Assembly: GCF_900099925.1 (NCBI RefSeq)
Contig: NZ_FNDE01000011.1
Coordinates: 1 to 64,000 of the forward strand
Source: Aneurinibacillus thermoaerophilus
GTDB taxonomy: Bacteria; Bacillota; Bacilli; Aneurinibacillales; Aneurinibacillaceae
Reading direction: 5' to 3'
Length of the DNA: 64,000 nucleotides
Both the position numbers and the translations under genes were made by a program. Shown here piece after piece: positions 41,385 to 49,871 of the stretch. Within the stretch, counting starts at the first letter, position 1; each line of letters opens with the position of its first letter. The notes beneath the pieces were generated by a model, which saw nothing but the letters and a program-made list of their open reading frames with translations, was not told the DNA's origin and searched no databases.

Positions 41385-41900
41385 GTGCAGTATTTATACT
41401 TGCACAGAATTACGAATAACAAACAGCAGGAAGCACAATACGTATACCGCTTTGATGATCACAGGCTTTCTCCCGGCAATCTGGTGATTCGCAAGCTGTT
41501 TTACTGTATGTTGCAAGCATTACAGGATGAATTGACAGACGTAGAGATCGAATATAATGACGCGGAAATCGTTAAGTTTGCCGGAATGGAGAGGGCGGTG
41601 GCATTCTTGACGCTGATGGGCGCGCAGAAAGCAGAACAGCGCGAATACCGGAAGGACGGCGTGTTGTTGAGCCGGACCTTTACGACAAAGCTTACGCCTG
41701 AACGGCTTACTTACTTCTTCGGCCTTCAGGATTTGGATGAAGTGTATCGTCTTCGTTTTTTGGCTGGAGAAGAGGAAAGGATTCATCTTTATTTTGCTAG
41801 CACGTTGAGTTGTCGATTATCTTTCCAGAAAGAAGAAACGTTTCTTGCACTTTTGGAACGTCATCGGGTGCCGCATAAAATTTTAGAGGCAAAGCGCTAA
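41385..41900 (+). CDS. Hypothetical protein in the M42 peptidase operon
   Basis: This 171-residue cytosolic protein starts at GTG 41385 after GCGGAGGGG and begins MQYLYLHRITNNKQQEAQYVY. It has no signal peptide or membrane segment and alternates helices and strands, with several Leu/Phe-rich strips (LVIRKLFYCMLQALQDELTDVEIEY). I recognise no motif. The 19-base spacing from the peptidase gene and the shared terminator at 42022 indicate one transcript. Confidence 0.7.
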   Translation: MQYLYLHRITNNKQQEAQYVYRFDDHRLSPGNLVIRKLFYCMLQALQDELTDVEIEYNDAEIVKFAGMERAVAFLTLMGAQKAEQREYRKDGVLLSRTFTTKLTPERLTYFFGLQDLDEVYRLRFLAGEEERIHLYFASTLSCRLSFQKEETFLALLERHRVPHKILEAKR

Positions 41901-42021
41901 TTTTTTGTCGATTTTTGCGTAAAAACAGGTGGATTTCCTAAATTTTCTATTGTTTCTTGCTGAATTTTATATTATTCTTTTTATGACAACTTATTCAAAT
42001 GGTTGAGAGTTGTTGTTTTTT

Positions 42022-42048
42022 GGCTCCGCTTTTGCGGAGTCTTTTTTT
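42022..42048 (+). terminator. Terminator of the M42 peptidase operon
   Basis: GGCTCCGC-TTTT-GCGGAGTC followed by TTTTTTT. Confidence 0.9.
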
Positions 42049-42116
42049 GTCGACAAGAAGTTTGTTTGCCTCAGAAAATAAATATTAACAGGTGTGATAT
42101 ATACAGATGTTTTCCA

Positions 42117-42167
42117 TATACACAAAAACCCGGAGAAAGGAATGCTTCTTCCAGGTTTTTGTGTATA
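42117..42167 (-). terminator. Terminator of the antiporter operon
   Basis: TATACACAAAAACC (42117-42130) pairs perfectly with GGTTTTTGTGTATA (42154-42167), with an inner GGAGAA / TTCTTCC stem. It lies just past the stop of the opposite-strand gene at 42170. Confidence 0.88.
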
Positions 42168-42169
42168 GA

Positions 42170-42667
42170 TTATATAATTTCGAATCCGGTAATCCCTTTA
42201 ATGGGATTGTCCATGTTGCGGCCATCCCCATAATACAGGTAAACGGGACCATCTTTGCGGATCGGTTTGCCGTCGATCGCGAAACAGACAACCGCTTCAT
42301 ATGCCTCGCTTAAAGGAATACGTATTTCTTCACCGCTTTCCCGTTTACAAACCAGGGTAGAAGCGGTTTCGTTCGGTTCCGCGTTTTTCAGGAATGGGCC
42401 AAGGTTCATACCGTAATCGCCCACGATTTTTTTCTTTTCTGCGAACAGTTTCTCGCTTTGTTGCGTTGGGGCGACACCTTGCGTTAATTCGCGATCCCAC
42501 CGTTGCCCGATTTTCATAAGAGAATCATCAGCACCTTCAGTTTTTTCTTGGCCGATGTTCGCAAAGAAATCCTCTAATTTGAATTTCCGATCATCGAAAA
42601 TCCAGACGCTTGGATCAAGGGTAATGCTGTATTTTACATTGCCGCTGATGGTAATAACGTCTGCCAT
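42170..42667 (-). CDS. Hypothetical protein downstream of the Ca2+/H+ antiporter
   Basis: This 165-residue soluble protein starts MADVITISGNVKYSITLDPSV. Other visible parts are the charged middle (EKTEGADDSLMKIGQRWDREL) and a beta-rich end (AVVCFAIDGKPIRKDGPVYLYYGDGRN). The final GPVYLYYGDG-MDNPIKGI faintly recalls the beta-sandwich of sulfite-oxidase-like proteins, but no cofactor residues can be named. It is 15 bases behind the antiporter gene on the same strand, so it is co-expressed with it. Confidence 0.75.
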   Translation of the reverse strand: MADVITISGNVKYSITLDPSVWIFDDRKFKLEDFFANIGQEKTEGADDSLMKIGQRWDRELTQGVAPTQQSEKLFAEKKKIVGDYGMNLGPFLKNAEPNETASTLVCKRESGEEIRIPLSEAYEAVVCFAIDGKPIRKDGPVYLYYGDGRNMDNPIKGITGFEII

Positions 42668-42682
42668 ATTTTCTCACTCCTT

Positions 42683-43735
42683 TTATAGAAAGTAAAACGC
42701 GGCGCCAAGGATAACATACACGACAATGAGCAGCACGCCTTCGTACCAGTTGGTGTTTCCGTCGCGGGAGATGGACGACGCGATAAACGCGCTTACGCCG
42801 ATGGCGGCTAATTCGTACGCCGTGAATATAAGATCCATCTGTTTGCCGAAGATAAGGCTAACAAAAACGAGCGTTGGTGCCACGAATAGCGCGATTTGCA
42901 GGCTGCTGCCGACCGCGATTTCCACGGACGCGCCGATTTTATTTTTCAATGCGAGGAAGATAGCTGCGCTGTGTTCGGCAGCGTTACCGACAATCGCAAT
43001 CACGAAGGCACCGACGAAGATTTCGGACCAGCCGAGGGCGTGTGCCACCTCTTCAATACTATGCACCAGCCACTCGCTTGTAATCGCGACGAAGACGGTA
43101 GCCACTACCAGCATAATAATAGAGAATCCTTTCCCCCAGCGCTGTCCTTCCTCGATTTCTTCTTCAACCGCATGATCGGCCAGTTCTTCTTTATGCGTAA
43201 TCATAGAGAAGATGAGCCACAGTATGTAAGCGATAATAAGAAGGCCAGCGATAATCAAACTCAGTGTGTCGATACGCTCCGGCTTCAACTGTTTAAGAAA
43301 TACGGCCGGAATAAACAGCGCGATTACGGAGAGCAGCATGAGCGACGCGTTATGGCCGGCCAGAATCGGGTTAAAGCGCTGTTCTTTGAATTTTAGGCCA
43401 CCAGCGATAACGCTGAGTCCAAGGACGAGCAGCAAGTTCCCGATGATGGAGCCAGTGATGCTCGCTTTCACCATGTCGAACAAACCTTCTTTAATAAGGA
43501 AAATGGCGATAATAAGTTCAGCCGCGTTGCCAAACGTAGCGTTCAGAAAGCCGCCGATGCGTTCGCCAGCGTAGTGGGCGACATTCTCCGTTGCGCGGCC
43601 GAGAAGCGCAGCCAGCATAATGATGGCCGCCGAGGTTGTGACAAATTGCAGGCCGGATGATTGGGTGAAGTAATGTGCCCAGCCGCTTAGCGCTGTCAGC
43701 GCGATGACGAGCGCAAAAAACATTTTCTGATTCAA
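42683..43735 (-). CDS. Ca2+(cation)/H+ antiporter, CaCA superfamily
   Basis: This 350-residue membrane exchanger is of the ChaA/YfkE (CAX) type. Two alpha-repeats are plain: NATFGNAAELIIAIFLIKEGLFDMVKASITGSIIGNLLLVLG and IAIVGNAAEHSAAIFLALKNKIGASVEIAVGSSLQIALFV, each with the GNAAE metal-coordinating Asn-Glu. About 11 helices with an acidic cytosolic loop (EEEIEEGQ) are seen. It exports Ca2+ using the proton gradient. The downstream 165-residue gene shares its transcript. Confidence 0.93.
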   Translation of the reverse strand: MNQKMFFALVIALTALSGWAHYFTQSSGLQFVTTSAAIIMLAALLGRATENVAHYAGERIGGFLNATFGNAAELIIAIFLIKEGLFDMVKASITGSIIGNLLLVLGLSVIAGGLKFKEQRFNPILAGHNASLMLLSVIALFIPAVFLKQLKPERIDTLSLIIAGLLIIAYILWLIFSMITHKEELADHAVEEEIEEGQRWGKGFSIIMLVVATVFVAITSEWLVHSIEEVAHALGWSEIFVGAFVIAIVGNAAEHSAAIFLALKNKIGASVEIAVGSSLQIALFVAPTLVFVSLIFGKQMDLIFTAYELAAIGVSAFIASSISRDGNTNWYEGVLLIVVYVILGAAFYFL

Positions 43736-43863
43736 AAAATTCCCTCGCTTTCTTCACCGATTCCTTGATTTTTGGTTTGCGGATGAATAACCTAAACAAT
43801 AGTGTAAAACAAAGAAGAAGAAAAAAGCAAAAATTTTTCACATATCGATAGGAGAAACGGAAA

Positions 43864-45168
43864 ATGAAAAAAATAGCTGTAATCGGAGCGGGATATGCGG
43901 GGCTAGCCGTAGCTACTGGTCTGGCTCATTTCGGCAACAAAATTCGCTGTTTCGATATAGATGAAAAGAAAATCGCATTGCTTTCCGAAGGAGACCTTCC
44001 GTTTTACGAACCGGAGATGGAAGAAGAGCTGCACCAGCAGGTGGCGGAGGGAAGGCTTTCATTTGAAACAAACGTTGTGGAAGGTGTCACATGGGCGGAT
44101 ATCGTTTTTATTGCGGTAGGAACACCAGGGATGGAAAAAGGAGCCGCTGACGTATCAGCGGTGTTGGAAGTGGCTGAAACCATCGGGCGGCATAGCGGGA
44201 CGGATACGGTTGTCGTTATTAAAAGTACAGTTCCGCTTGGTACATGTGAAAAGGTGCAGGATGTGCTGCGTAAAACGGCACAAGGTCGATGGTCCTGCGA
44301 TGTGGTGGCTAACCCAGAGTTCTTAAGAGAAGGGCAAGCGCTGCGAGACTTTTTCCATCCGGCTCGGATTGTTATCGGCGCGGAAAGCGAACGAGCGGTA
44401 GAAACGATGCGAGCGCTGTACGCTCCACTAGTAAAGGCCGGGGTACCGTTTTTAATCACGGATTTCAGAACGGCGGAAATGATTAAATACAGCGCCAACA
44501 GCTTTTTGGCGATGAAAGTCGCTTTTATAAATGAAATCGCGCGGCTGTGCGATGCGATGGGGGCGGATGTCACAGCTGTGGTGAAGGCGTTGGGAGCCGA
44601 TCCGCGCATTGGGAACCAGTATCTGTCGCCAGGACCTGGCTACGGAGGTTCGTGCCTGCCGAAAGATACGGAAGCATTCGCCTTGTCCGCGCGGGAAGCA
44701 GAAGCGCCGCTTACGATTGTAGAAGCGGTAATCGAAAGCAATAAACGGCATAAACTTTATGTGGCGGAAAAAGTAAAACAAGAATTTTCTGATTTAAGAG
44801 GCATTAGGCTTGCTGTTTTTGGGCTCGCGTTCAAAGCGGGAACGGACGATATGCGCGAATCACCGGCTGTTGCCATTATCGAACAGTTACTTAAGGAAGG
44901 CGCACAAGTCTCGGTGTATGATCCGGAGGCGCTCATCAATGCGAAAAAGAGGTGGAGGAAACAGCTGGCATACGGGAAGAATCCGTATGAAACAGCAAAG
45001 GGGGCCTGCGCGGTGCTGGTATTGACTGAATGGCCCGAATTTCTTGCGCTTGATGCAGAAAAGCTGGGTAGAGTAATGGAGAAAAAAGTGTTGTTTGATT
45101 TTCGTAATTTGTATAACAGAAGCGTCTGGGAACGCGCTGGTTTTCAGTACAGAGGGATGGGGCGATAA
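43864..45168 (+). CDS. ugd: UDP-glucose 6-dehydrogenase
   Basis: This 434-residue NAD-dependent enzyme oxidises UDP-glucose to UDP-glucuronate for teichuronic acid, capsule or other polymers (TuaD/Ugd family). Motifs are the NAD site IGAGYAGLAVATGLA, VGTPG, KSTVPLGTCEKV, NPEFLREGQA, the Lys-Asn region MIKYSANSFLAMKVAFINE, and the catalytic Cys in GPGYGGSCLPKD. The C-terminal domain has FGLAFKAGTDDMRESP. The gene stands alone, without tua neighbours. The glycosyltransferase genes at 47-52 kb could use related sugars, but no link is shown. Confidence 0.93.
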   Translation: MKKIAVIGAGYAGLAVATGLAHFGNKIRCFDIDEKKIALLSEGDLPFYEPEMEEELHQQVAEGRLSFETNVVEGVTWADIVFIAVGTPGMEKGAADVSAVLEVAETIGRHSGTDTVVVIKSTVPLGTCEKVQDVLRKTAQGRWSCDVVANPEFLREGQALRDFFHPARIVIGAESERAVETMRALYAPLVKAGVPFLITDFRTAEMIKYSANSFLAMKVAFINEIARLCDAMGADVTAVVKALGADPRIGNQYLSPGPGYGGSCLPKDTEAFALSAREAEAPLTIVEAVIESNKRHKLYVAEKVKQEFSDLRGIRLAVFGLAFKAGTDDMRESPAVAIIEQLLKEGAQVSVYDPEALINAKKRWRKQLAYGKNPYETAKGACAVLVLTEWPEFLALDAEKLGRVMEKKVLFDFRNLYNRSVWERAGFQYRGMGR

Positions 45169-45205
45169 AAAATGTTATAACAGAGAATAAGTTTCTTTCT
45201 TTTTA

Positions 45206-45234
45206 TTGACAATAGTTATCATTCGCACTAAACT
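45206..45234 (+). promoter_or_regulatory. Promoter overlapped by a Fur box, iron-uptake operon
   Basis: TTGACA (45206-45211), 17 bases, TAAACT (45229-45234). TGACAATAGTTATCA (45207-45221) matches 12 of 14 positions of the Fur 7-1-7 consensus TGATAATNATTATCA and covers the -35. The first gene starts at 45321. Confidence 0.75.
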
Positions 45235-45320
45235 ATATAGCGAACATGAAATGATAATAAATTTTACTGTATTATCTGTATTATCTTTATAAGCACCTAG
45301 AGGGAGAAGGGATTTCGATA

Positions 45321-46523
45321 ATGAAAGCATGGAAAGTATTGACCACTATAGCAGTCGCGACGATGTTTGTACTATCTGGATGCGGTACTGGACAGGGAGC
45401 AGCTAAGCCGCAGACGGAGAGTAAACAGGCGCAGGCAACGGAAACGAAAACAGAATCGAACAAGCCGCAAGAAGGGCAATTTAATGCTACCGCTTATACT
45501 TCCGCGTTAAAAGAACTTGTTAGCTTGGTGAAGAAAGGTGAAGACAAAACGCCGGTAGATTGGGATAAGGCGCAGAAAGCATACGACGAAAAGCTGAAGC
45601 AGCACGTTCAGATGCTGGATGGAGAATATAAAGAAAAGGTTGATGAGCAGCTGACTGCAGCGCTTACCGCCGGTAAAGCGGGACAGATGCCTGCGTCAGT
45701 AGTGGGCCAAATCGTCGATAAACTGCTTCAGAAAACGGCATTTTTGACGGCACGTTACGAGTTTAAGCAGGCGGACGACAGATTTGACAATAAAGAAGAA
45801 GCGAAAAAAGCGGTAGCAACCGCAAAAGAAGTTTATGAAGCTTCTTTGAAAGGCACGATGGAGAAGCGCGATAACGCGTATCAGACTCAGCTGTTGAGCG
45901 CCATTGATACCGGATTTTCCGAAATGAACAGCGCTATTGATAAAGGTGATAAACTGGCGTACAATCTCGGCAAACAAATGGTTGATAAATCGCTCATGAA
46001 AGGTTTCTATCTCGCTTCTGGCGGTGAAAAAGGCTACGCTTACAAAATTGAAAAAGGCGTCCAAGAAGGTGAGAAGCAGGAGAAGTTGAAAGAGATGCAG
46101 GCTGAGGGGTGGGCGTTCTTCCAATCGCTTCAGGGATACCTGTCAAAGCATGATAAGGAATCTGCGGATTATATTAACCAACAGTTTGATCTGTCCAACG
46201 ATCCGAAAACGATCAAAGGTGGCAAAATAAATGCAGCGTATATTCGTGCAATTACAGCTACAGCCAAGAGTGAATATGACGAATCATTCAAAAATTGGGG
46301 ACAAGACAAAGCGGTGATTACTTCTTTAGAAGGTGCGCTTTTTCTCGATATGATAAAATTGGATTTACCGAAAGTGCTGGGAGACAAGGCGAAGGCGGAT
46401 AAGCTGCTTGAACAGGCGCAACAACATTTGAATGCCGTGAAAGCAGGCGATAAGCAAAAAGCGGAAGCAATTTATAAAGAAATGACACCAGCGCTTGACA
46501 AGCTTACATCCTACGGTAAATAA
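45321..46523 (+). CDS. Helical surface lipoprotein, first gene of a Fur-boxed iron operon
   Basis: This 400-residue lipoprotein (lipobox VLSGC near residue 21) has a Gln/Glu/Thr-rich spacer and then a wholly helical, Lys/Glu/Ala-rich body with recurring blocks such as TARYEFKQADDRFDNKEEAKKAVATAKEVYEASLKG. No GxHxxE imelysin/EfeO motif is found, so it is not a classical EfeO. Position behind a Fur box and upstream of an FTR1 permease suggests a substrate-capturing or accessory role in iron uptake (inference). The next gene is a related-looking helical protein. Start: GAGGGAGAAGG before the ATG. Confidence 0.85.
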   Translation: MKAWKVLTTIAVATMFVLSGCGTGQGAAKPQTESKQAQATETKTESNKPQEGQFNATAYTSALKELVSLVKKGEDKTPVDWDKAQKAYDEKLKQHVQMLDGEYKEKVDEQLTAALTAGKAGQMPASVVGQIVDKLLQKTAFLTARYEFKQADDRFDNKEEAKKAVATAKEVYEASLKGTMEKRDNAYQTQLLSAIDTGFSEMNSAIDKGDKLAYNLGKQMVDKSLMKGFYLASGGEKGYAYKIEKGVQEGEKQEKLKEMQAEGWAFFQSLQGYLSKHDKESADYINQQFDLSNDPKTIKGGKINAAYIRAITATAKSEYDESFKNWGQDKAVITSLEGALFLDMIKLDLPKVLGDKAKADKLLEQAQQHLNAVKAGDKQKAEAIYKEMTPALDKLTSYGK

Positions 46524-46560
46524 TTGAAAAATTATATCATAAAGAGCAGGGGGCATGGTT

Positions 46561-47322
46561 ATGAAACAATCAGCGTTCATTTCCGCCCTCTTTGTTTGCT
46601 TGCTTATGTTTACGCTTGCGCCGGTGCCGGCGTGGGCGTATTCATACGGCAATCCAAACGAAGAGGCCGTAGCGGAAAACTACAAACAAGTGGCGGCAAA
46701 ATTGAATCAGGATCCTCCGGATTACAGCGGAGCGATTCAAGTATTCCAGTCTATTAAGGGAGAACTGGACATGCACATGGGGCCTGAGCCGGCGAAAGTG
46801 ATGATTCAGGCGCTTGAGGATAAAGATAAAGAAGCGGCCCTGAAAGCGTATCATCAAGTGCTCGTGCTGAACATCGCACGTCGCATGGAGAGTGTAGAAA
46901 AAGACTTTAAAAATTATGAACAAAATAAACTTTTGCTTGCAAAAGCAAGGGCTACATACGAAGCACTTTCCCCGATCGTGAAAGAAAAAGACCAAGCGCT
47001 TGACCAAAAAGTGCGCGCTGCGTTCGATGAAGCGCTTGCTTCGCTTGGCAACCCGGGCTTGTTCGGCGTTGGGATAAAAGAGCCGGATCAGGCCAAATAC
47101 AAGGAAAAGAAAGAAGAGATTTATAAAACGCTACAGGACAAGTTTCAATTGAAAGACATAGAAGTTGGCCACTTTAAACCGGGCGAAGGACCGGGCAATA
47201 CGGCAAACGCGAAAAAAACATCCACTGGTATCAGTGACTTGAAAAACTGGGTTCCGCTCGCGGTGATCGTGATCGTACTTGGATTCATTATTTTTCGGAC
47301 GATGCGCAAACGGCGCGGATAA
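46561..47322 (+). CDS. Exported helical protein with C-terminal membrane anchor, iron-operon accessory
   Basis: This 253-residue protein has a cleavable signal (FISALFVCLLMFTLAPVPAWA), a mature helical domain (YKQVAAKLNQDPPDYSGAIQVFQSIKG, LLLAKARATYEALSPIVKEKDQALDQKV), a Gly/Pro/Asn-rich linker and a C-terminal helix (WVPLAVIVIVLGFIIFRTM) with a basic stop. The start at 46561 follows AGCAGGGGG; ATG 46555 is too close. The helical domain resembles extracytoplasmic modules fused to or paired with FTR1 permeases in other Firmicutes (family knowledge, not verified here). It is 37 bases after the lipoprotein gene. Confidence 0.82.
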   Translation: MKQSAFISALFVCLLMFTLAPVPAWAYSYGNPNEEAVAENYKQVAAKLNQDPPDYSGAIQVFQSIKGELDMHMGPEPAKVMIQALEDKDKEAALKAYHQVLVLNIARRMESVEKDFKNYEQNKLLLAKARATYEALSPIVKEKDQALDQKVRAAFDEALASLGNPGLFGVGIKEPDQAKYKEKKEEIYKTLQDKFQLKDIEVGHFKPGEGPGNTANAKKTSTGISDLKNWVPLAVIVIVLGFIIFRTMRKRRG

Positions 47323-47325
47323 ACG

Positions 47326-48825
47326 ATGAAGCGCGCAGCATTGATAACCTTCTTGGCGTTGCTTGTCCGTCTGCCGTTTTTGGCGCAAGGACCGGGTGGA
47401 TGGGATGATGTGGATTTTGCGTTAGGGCTGCAAGAGTATGATTTGGCAGCGATGCAGCCTCATTTTCCCGGTTACCCGATATATATGCTGGTTGCGTTTT
47501 TATTCGGCAGTTTGACTGACAATCCCTTTCTTGCGCTGTCCGCGCTATCCGCCGTGGCGGCATCGCTTACCGTTTTCCCGTTATATAGCATCTCTTTACG
47601 TTGCGGCGGAAAGCGGGTGGCTGATGCCGCTTGCTTGTTGTGGGCTGTAGCGCCGCTTTCGGTTGTGCTCGGGACGCAGCCGTTATCAGACAGCTTTGGT
47701 ACATTGCTGGCCACATTGCTTGTCGCAAGCAGTCTTCGTGCGCTGGATGGAACGCTTGGCGAACGGCGACGAGCACTGGCTCTTTTGGTGAGCGGGATTT
47801 TGCTTGGACTTTTGTACGGTGTACGGGTGTCATATATCATGCTGGGAGCTGTACCGCTTTGGGCCGGATATGTATATGGGCGGGATACAAAGCGGTGGAT
47901 GGACGTGGCGAATGCTGCGTTTGGAGCCGCTCTTGTGTCGTTGTTATGGGTGTATGCAATGGCGGTGAACGTAGGAAGCATGCAAGGGCTGTGGGAGCTT
48001 GCGCGCGCTTTTACTGGCGGTCATTTCTCCGATTGGGGTGGCGCGTACACCGGGGGAAATATCATGGAGCGTTTTGGCTATTGGATGTTACGCCAGTGGC
48101 TGGCGGCGGGGCTGGGCGCGCCATGGCCGGGACAGCACTGGATAAGTCTGGGCGTGCTTGTTCTTTTGCCGGTAGCTCTGGTCGGATGGTGGATGGTGCA
48201 AAAGAAAGTGCGTCGGACAGCGCGTACACGTTGGCGTGAAGCCGGACTTTTTTTTATGTGGATTGTTCCGTATTTTTGGTGGGCGTTTTTTGCTCAGAAT
48301 GTAGAGAAACCGCGCCATATTTTGCCGTTGCTTGTTCCTTTGCTTCAGGGACTTGCGTTTGGTTTCCTAAGCTGGCGGAGAGCAGGGAGAGTCTTTTTGC
48401 TGGCATTTGCCGCATGTATGGCGGCGGTGAGCTGGACACAGATTCATGATCAGCGGACGCAGGCGTCACCGATGGTGCAGCTTGCGGATTATGCCGCGCT
48501 ACATTTGCCGGCTTCAGGTGTAGTGTACACATACGAAGAAGAACGAGTGATGCGTTATCGTCATCCGTCGCTACAGGTGGTTCGTTTGCGCGGCTGGCCT
48601 GTGTTTCAAACATCGGTTCTTAGCCTGAGAGCGCAGCCTGAATCCGTGTTTATGACCGATGCGGTCTTGGAAGGCTTTCATAAACCGATCTTGCGGCAAT
48701 ATGTCAGGGAACGCGCACGTTTTACGGGAAACCCTTGGCTGTACCCGACGTATCATCGCATTATTTTGTATGAGATTCGTCCAGATCGGAAAGTGGAATG
48801 GCGCAATTGTATCCGAAATGGATAA
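47326..48825 (+). CDS. GT-C fold membrane glycosyltransferase (PMT/ArnT-like)
   Basis: This 499-residue multi-pass protein has a short N-terminal helix followed by WDDVDFALGLQEYDL, which fits the acidic D-x-D/E catalytic loop of GT39/GT83-type enzymes that move sugars from polyprenyl phosphate. HFPGYPIYMLVAF, LLLGLLYGVRVSYIMLG and ENVEKPRHILPLLVPLLQG-like elements are also typical. It starts four bases after the preceding iron-operon gene, so it is translated from the same mRNA. A DPM1-like gene that could supply the lipid-linked sugar lies at 51316. Acceptor and sugar are unknown. Confidence 0.78.
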   Translation: MKRAALITFLALLVRLPFLAQGPGGWDDVDFALGLQEYDLAAMQPHFPGYPIYMLVAFLFGSLTDNPFLALSALSAVAASLTVFPLYSISLRCGGKRVADAACLLWAVAPLSVVLGTQPLSDSFGTLLATLLVASSLRALDGTLGERRRALALLVSGILLGLLYGVRVSYIMLGAVPLWAGYVYGRDTKRWMDVANAAFGAALVSLLWVYAMAVNVGSMQGLWELARAFTGGHFSDWGGAYTGGNIMERFGYWMLRQWLAAGLGAPWPGQHWISLGVLVLLPVALVGWWMVQKKVRRTARTRWREAGLFFMWIVPYFWWAFFAQNVEKPRHILPLLVPLLQGLAFGFLSWRRAGRVFLLAFAACMAAVSWTQIHDQRTQASPMVQLADYAALHLPASGVVYTYEEERVMRYRHPSLQVVRLRGWPVFQTSVLSLRAQPESVFMTDAVLEGFHKPILRQYVRERARFTGNPWLYPTYHRIILYEIRPDRKVEWRNCIRNG

Positions 48826-48874
48826 TTGATTTCACCCGTTCTTCCACTTATAATGAGAATGAAAATAATTATTG
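48826..48874 (+). promoter_or_regulatory. Internal promoter with Fur box before the FTR1 gene
   Basis: TTGATT (48826-48831), 17 bases, TATAAT (48849-48854). TGAAAATAATTATTG (48860-48874) matches 11 of 14 positions of the Fur 7-1-7 consensus and lies over the expected transcription start. The permease can therefore be expressed apart from the upstream genes. Confidence 0.72.
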
Positions 48875-48901
48875 ATTAGTGATTTTGAGGGAGTGGCGAG
48901 C

Positions 48902-49825
48902 ATGGAGTTGCAGGCTTTTTTAATTACGTTCCGCGAAGCTCTGGAAGCGTTGCTCATTGTCGGAATTATTACCTCCTATTTAAAGAGGGTCAACCGTCCT
49001 GAATTCACCAAATACGTATGGTTAGGTGCAGCGCTTGCGATCATTGCTTCGCTTGGTCTCGCCTTGGTCTTCCAGGTAGTGTTGGATGGCTTCGCTACGA
49101 TGGGCGCACAGACCTACATGAAAGTGGGGATTATGATCATTTCCGGTCTTTTGCTCACGCAAATGGTGTTTTGGATGGCGGCGCAAGCGAAGGATATTTC
49201 AAGCGAAATGAAGGGCAAATATGATAGGTTTATTACGACGGGCAACGTGATTGGCATGGTAGTTCACGCATTTCTCGTCGTCTTACGCGAAGGGGTTGAG
49301 ACGGTATTTTTTTTCGCGGCGATTACGGGTGGCGATATTGGAAAAGCGATGCAAACGTGGGGCTCGTTTGGCGGCATCGTGCTTGCAGCGGTTGTCTCCT
49401 TTCTGTTCTTCCGCGGAACAATGCGCATTCCGCTTAAAACTTTCTTCAAAGTAACCGGAGCATTTATTGTGTTGATTGCCGCTGGATTAATCGTGCAGGC
49501 GATTTCAATTTTGCAGGATATGAACATTCTCGGATCGCTCGTGCCTCATGTATATGACTTAACGTGGTTTATGCCAGAGCATCCGATTGATGAGCAGCAC
49601 TATATTCGCGATACGGGACATACGCCTGTTATTTCCGGAGATGTAGGTGTTTTCCTTAAAGCGTTGTTTGGATATGCATCCTCCCCTTCGCTGGAAGAAT
49701 GCCTGGTTTACTGGGGATACTTCCTAGGGCTGTATCTGCTTTTACGCGGCAGAAATGAACGGAAAGACGCGGCGGAAGGGATGGAGTATGCGAAGGAGAG
49801 TCAGGCAAAGATTAAAGAAGCATGA
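48902..49825 (+). CDS. FTR1-family high-affinity iron permease
   Basis: This 307-residue permease of the oxidase-dependent (FTR1/EfeU) family has seven helices. Both iron-binding REXXE motifs are present, in TFREALEALLIVG and VLREGVETVFFFAA. It has its own Fur-boxed promoter and sits downstream of two exported helical proteins, forming an apparent ferrous/ferric uptake system. No EfeB-type peroxidase or multicopper oxidase lies beside it. The start at 48902 follows GAGGGAGTGG. A terminator hairpin directly follows the stop. Confidence 0.92.
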   Translation: MELQAFLITFREALEALLIVGIITSYLKRVNRPEFTKYVWLGAALAIIASLGLALVFQVVLDGFATMGAQTYMKVGIMIISGLLLTQMVFWMAAQAKDISSEMKGKYDRFITTGNVIGMVVHAFLVVLREGVETVFFFAAITGGDIGKAMQTWGSFGGIVLAAVVSFLFFRGTMRIPLKTFFKVTGAFIVLIAAGLIVQAISILQDMNILGSLVPHVYDLTWFMPEHPIDEQHYIRDTGHTPVISGDVGVFLKALFGYASSPSLEECLVYWGYFLGLYLLLRGRNERKDAAEGMEYAKESQAKIKEA

Positions 49826-49826
49826 G

Positions 49827-49847
49827 AGCCGGCGCAGCCGGCTTTTA
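49827..49847 (+). terminator. Terminator after the FTR1 gene
   Basis: GCCGGC (49828-49833), three-base loop, GCCGGC (49837-49842), then TTTTAT. Confidence 0.7.
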
Positions 49848-49871
49848 TCTTTGCGGGAGAGGAGAACGACA

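Noticed and set aside
45321-46523. Classical EfeO/EfeM iron lipoprotein
   Set aside because: Context fits, but the M75/imelysin GxHxxE motif and the cupredoxin domain are absent, so only a general helical iron-operon lipoprotein is claimed.
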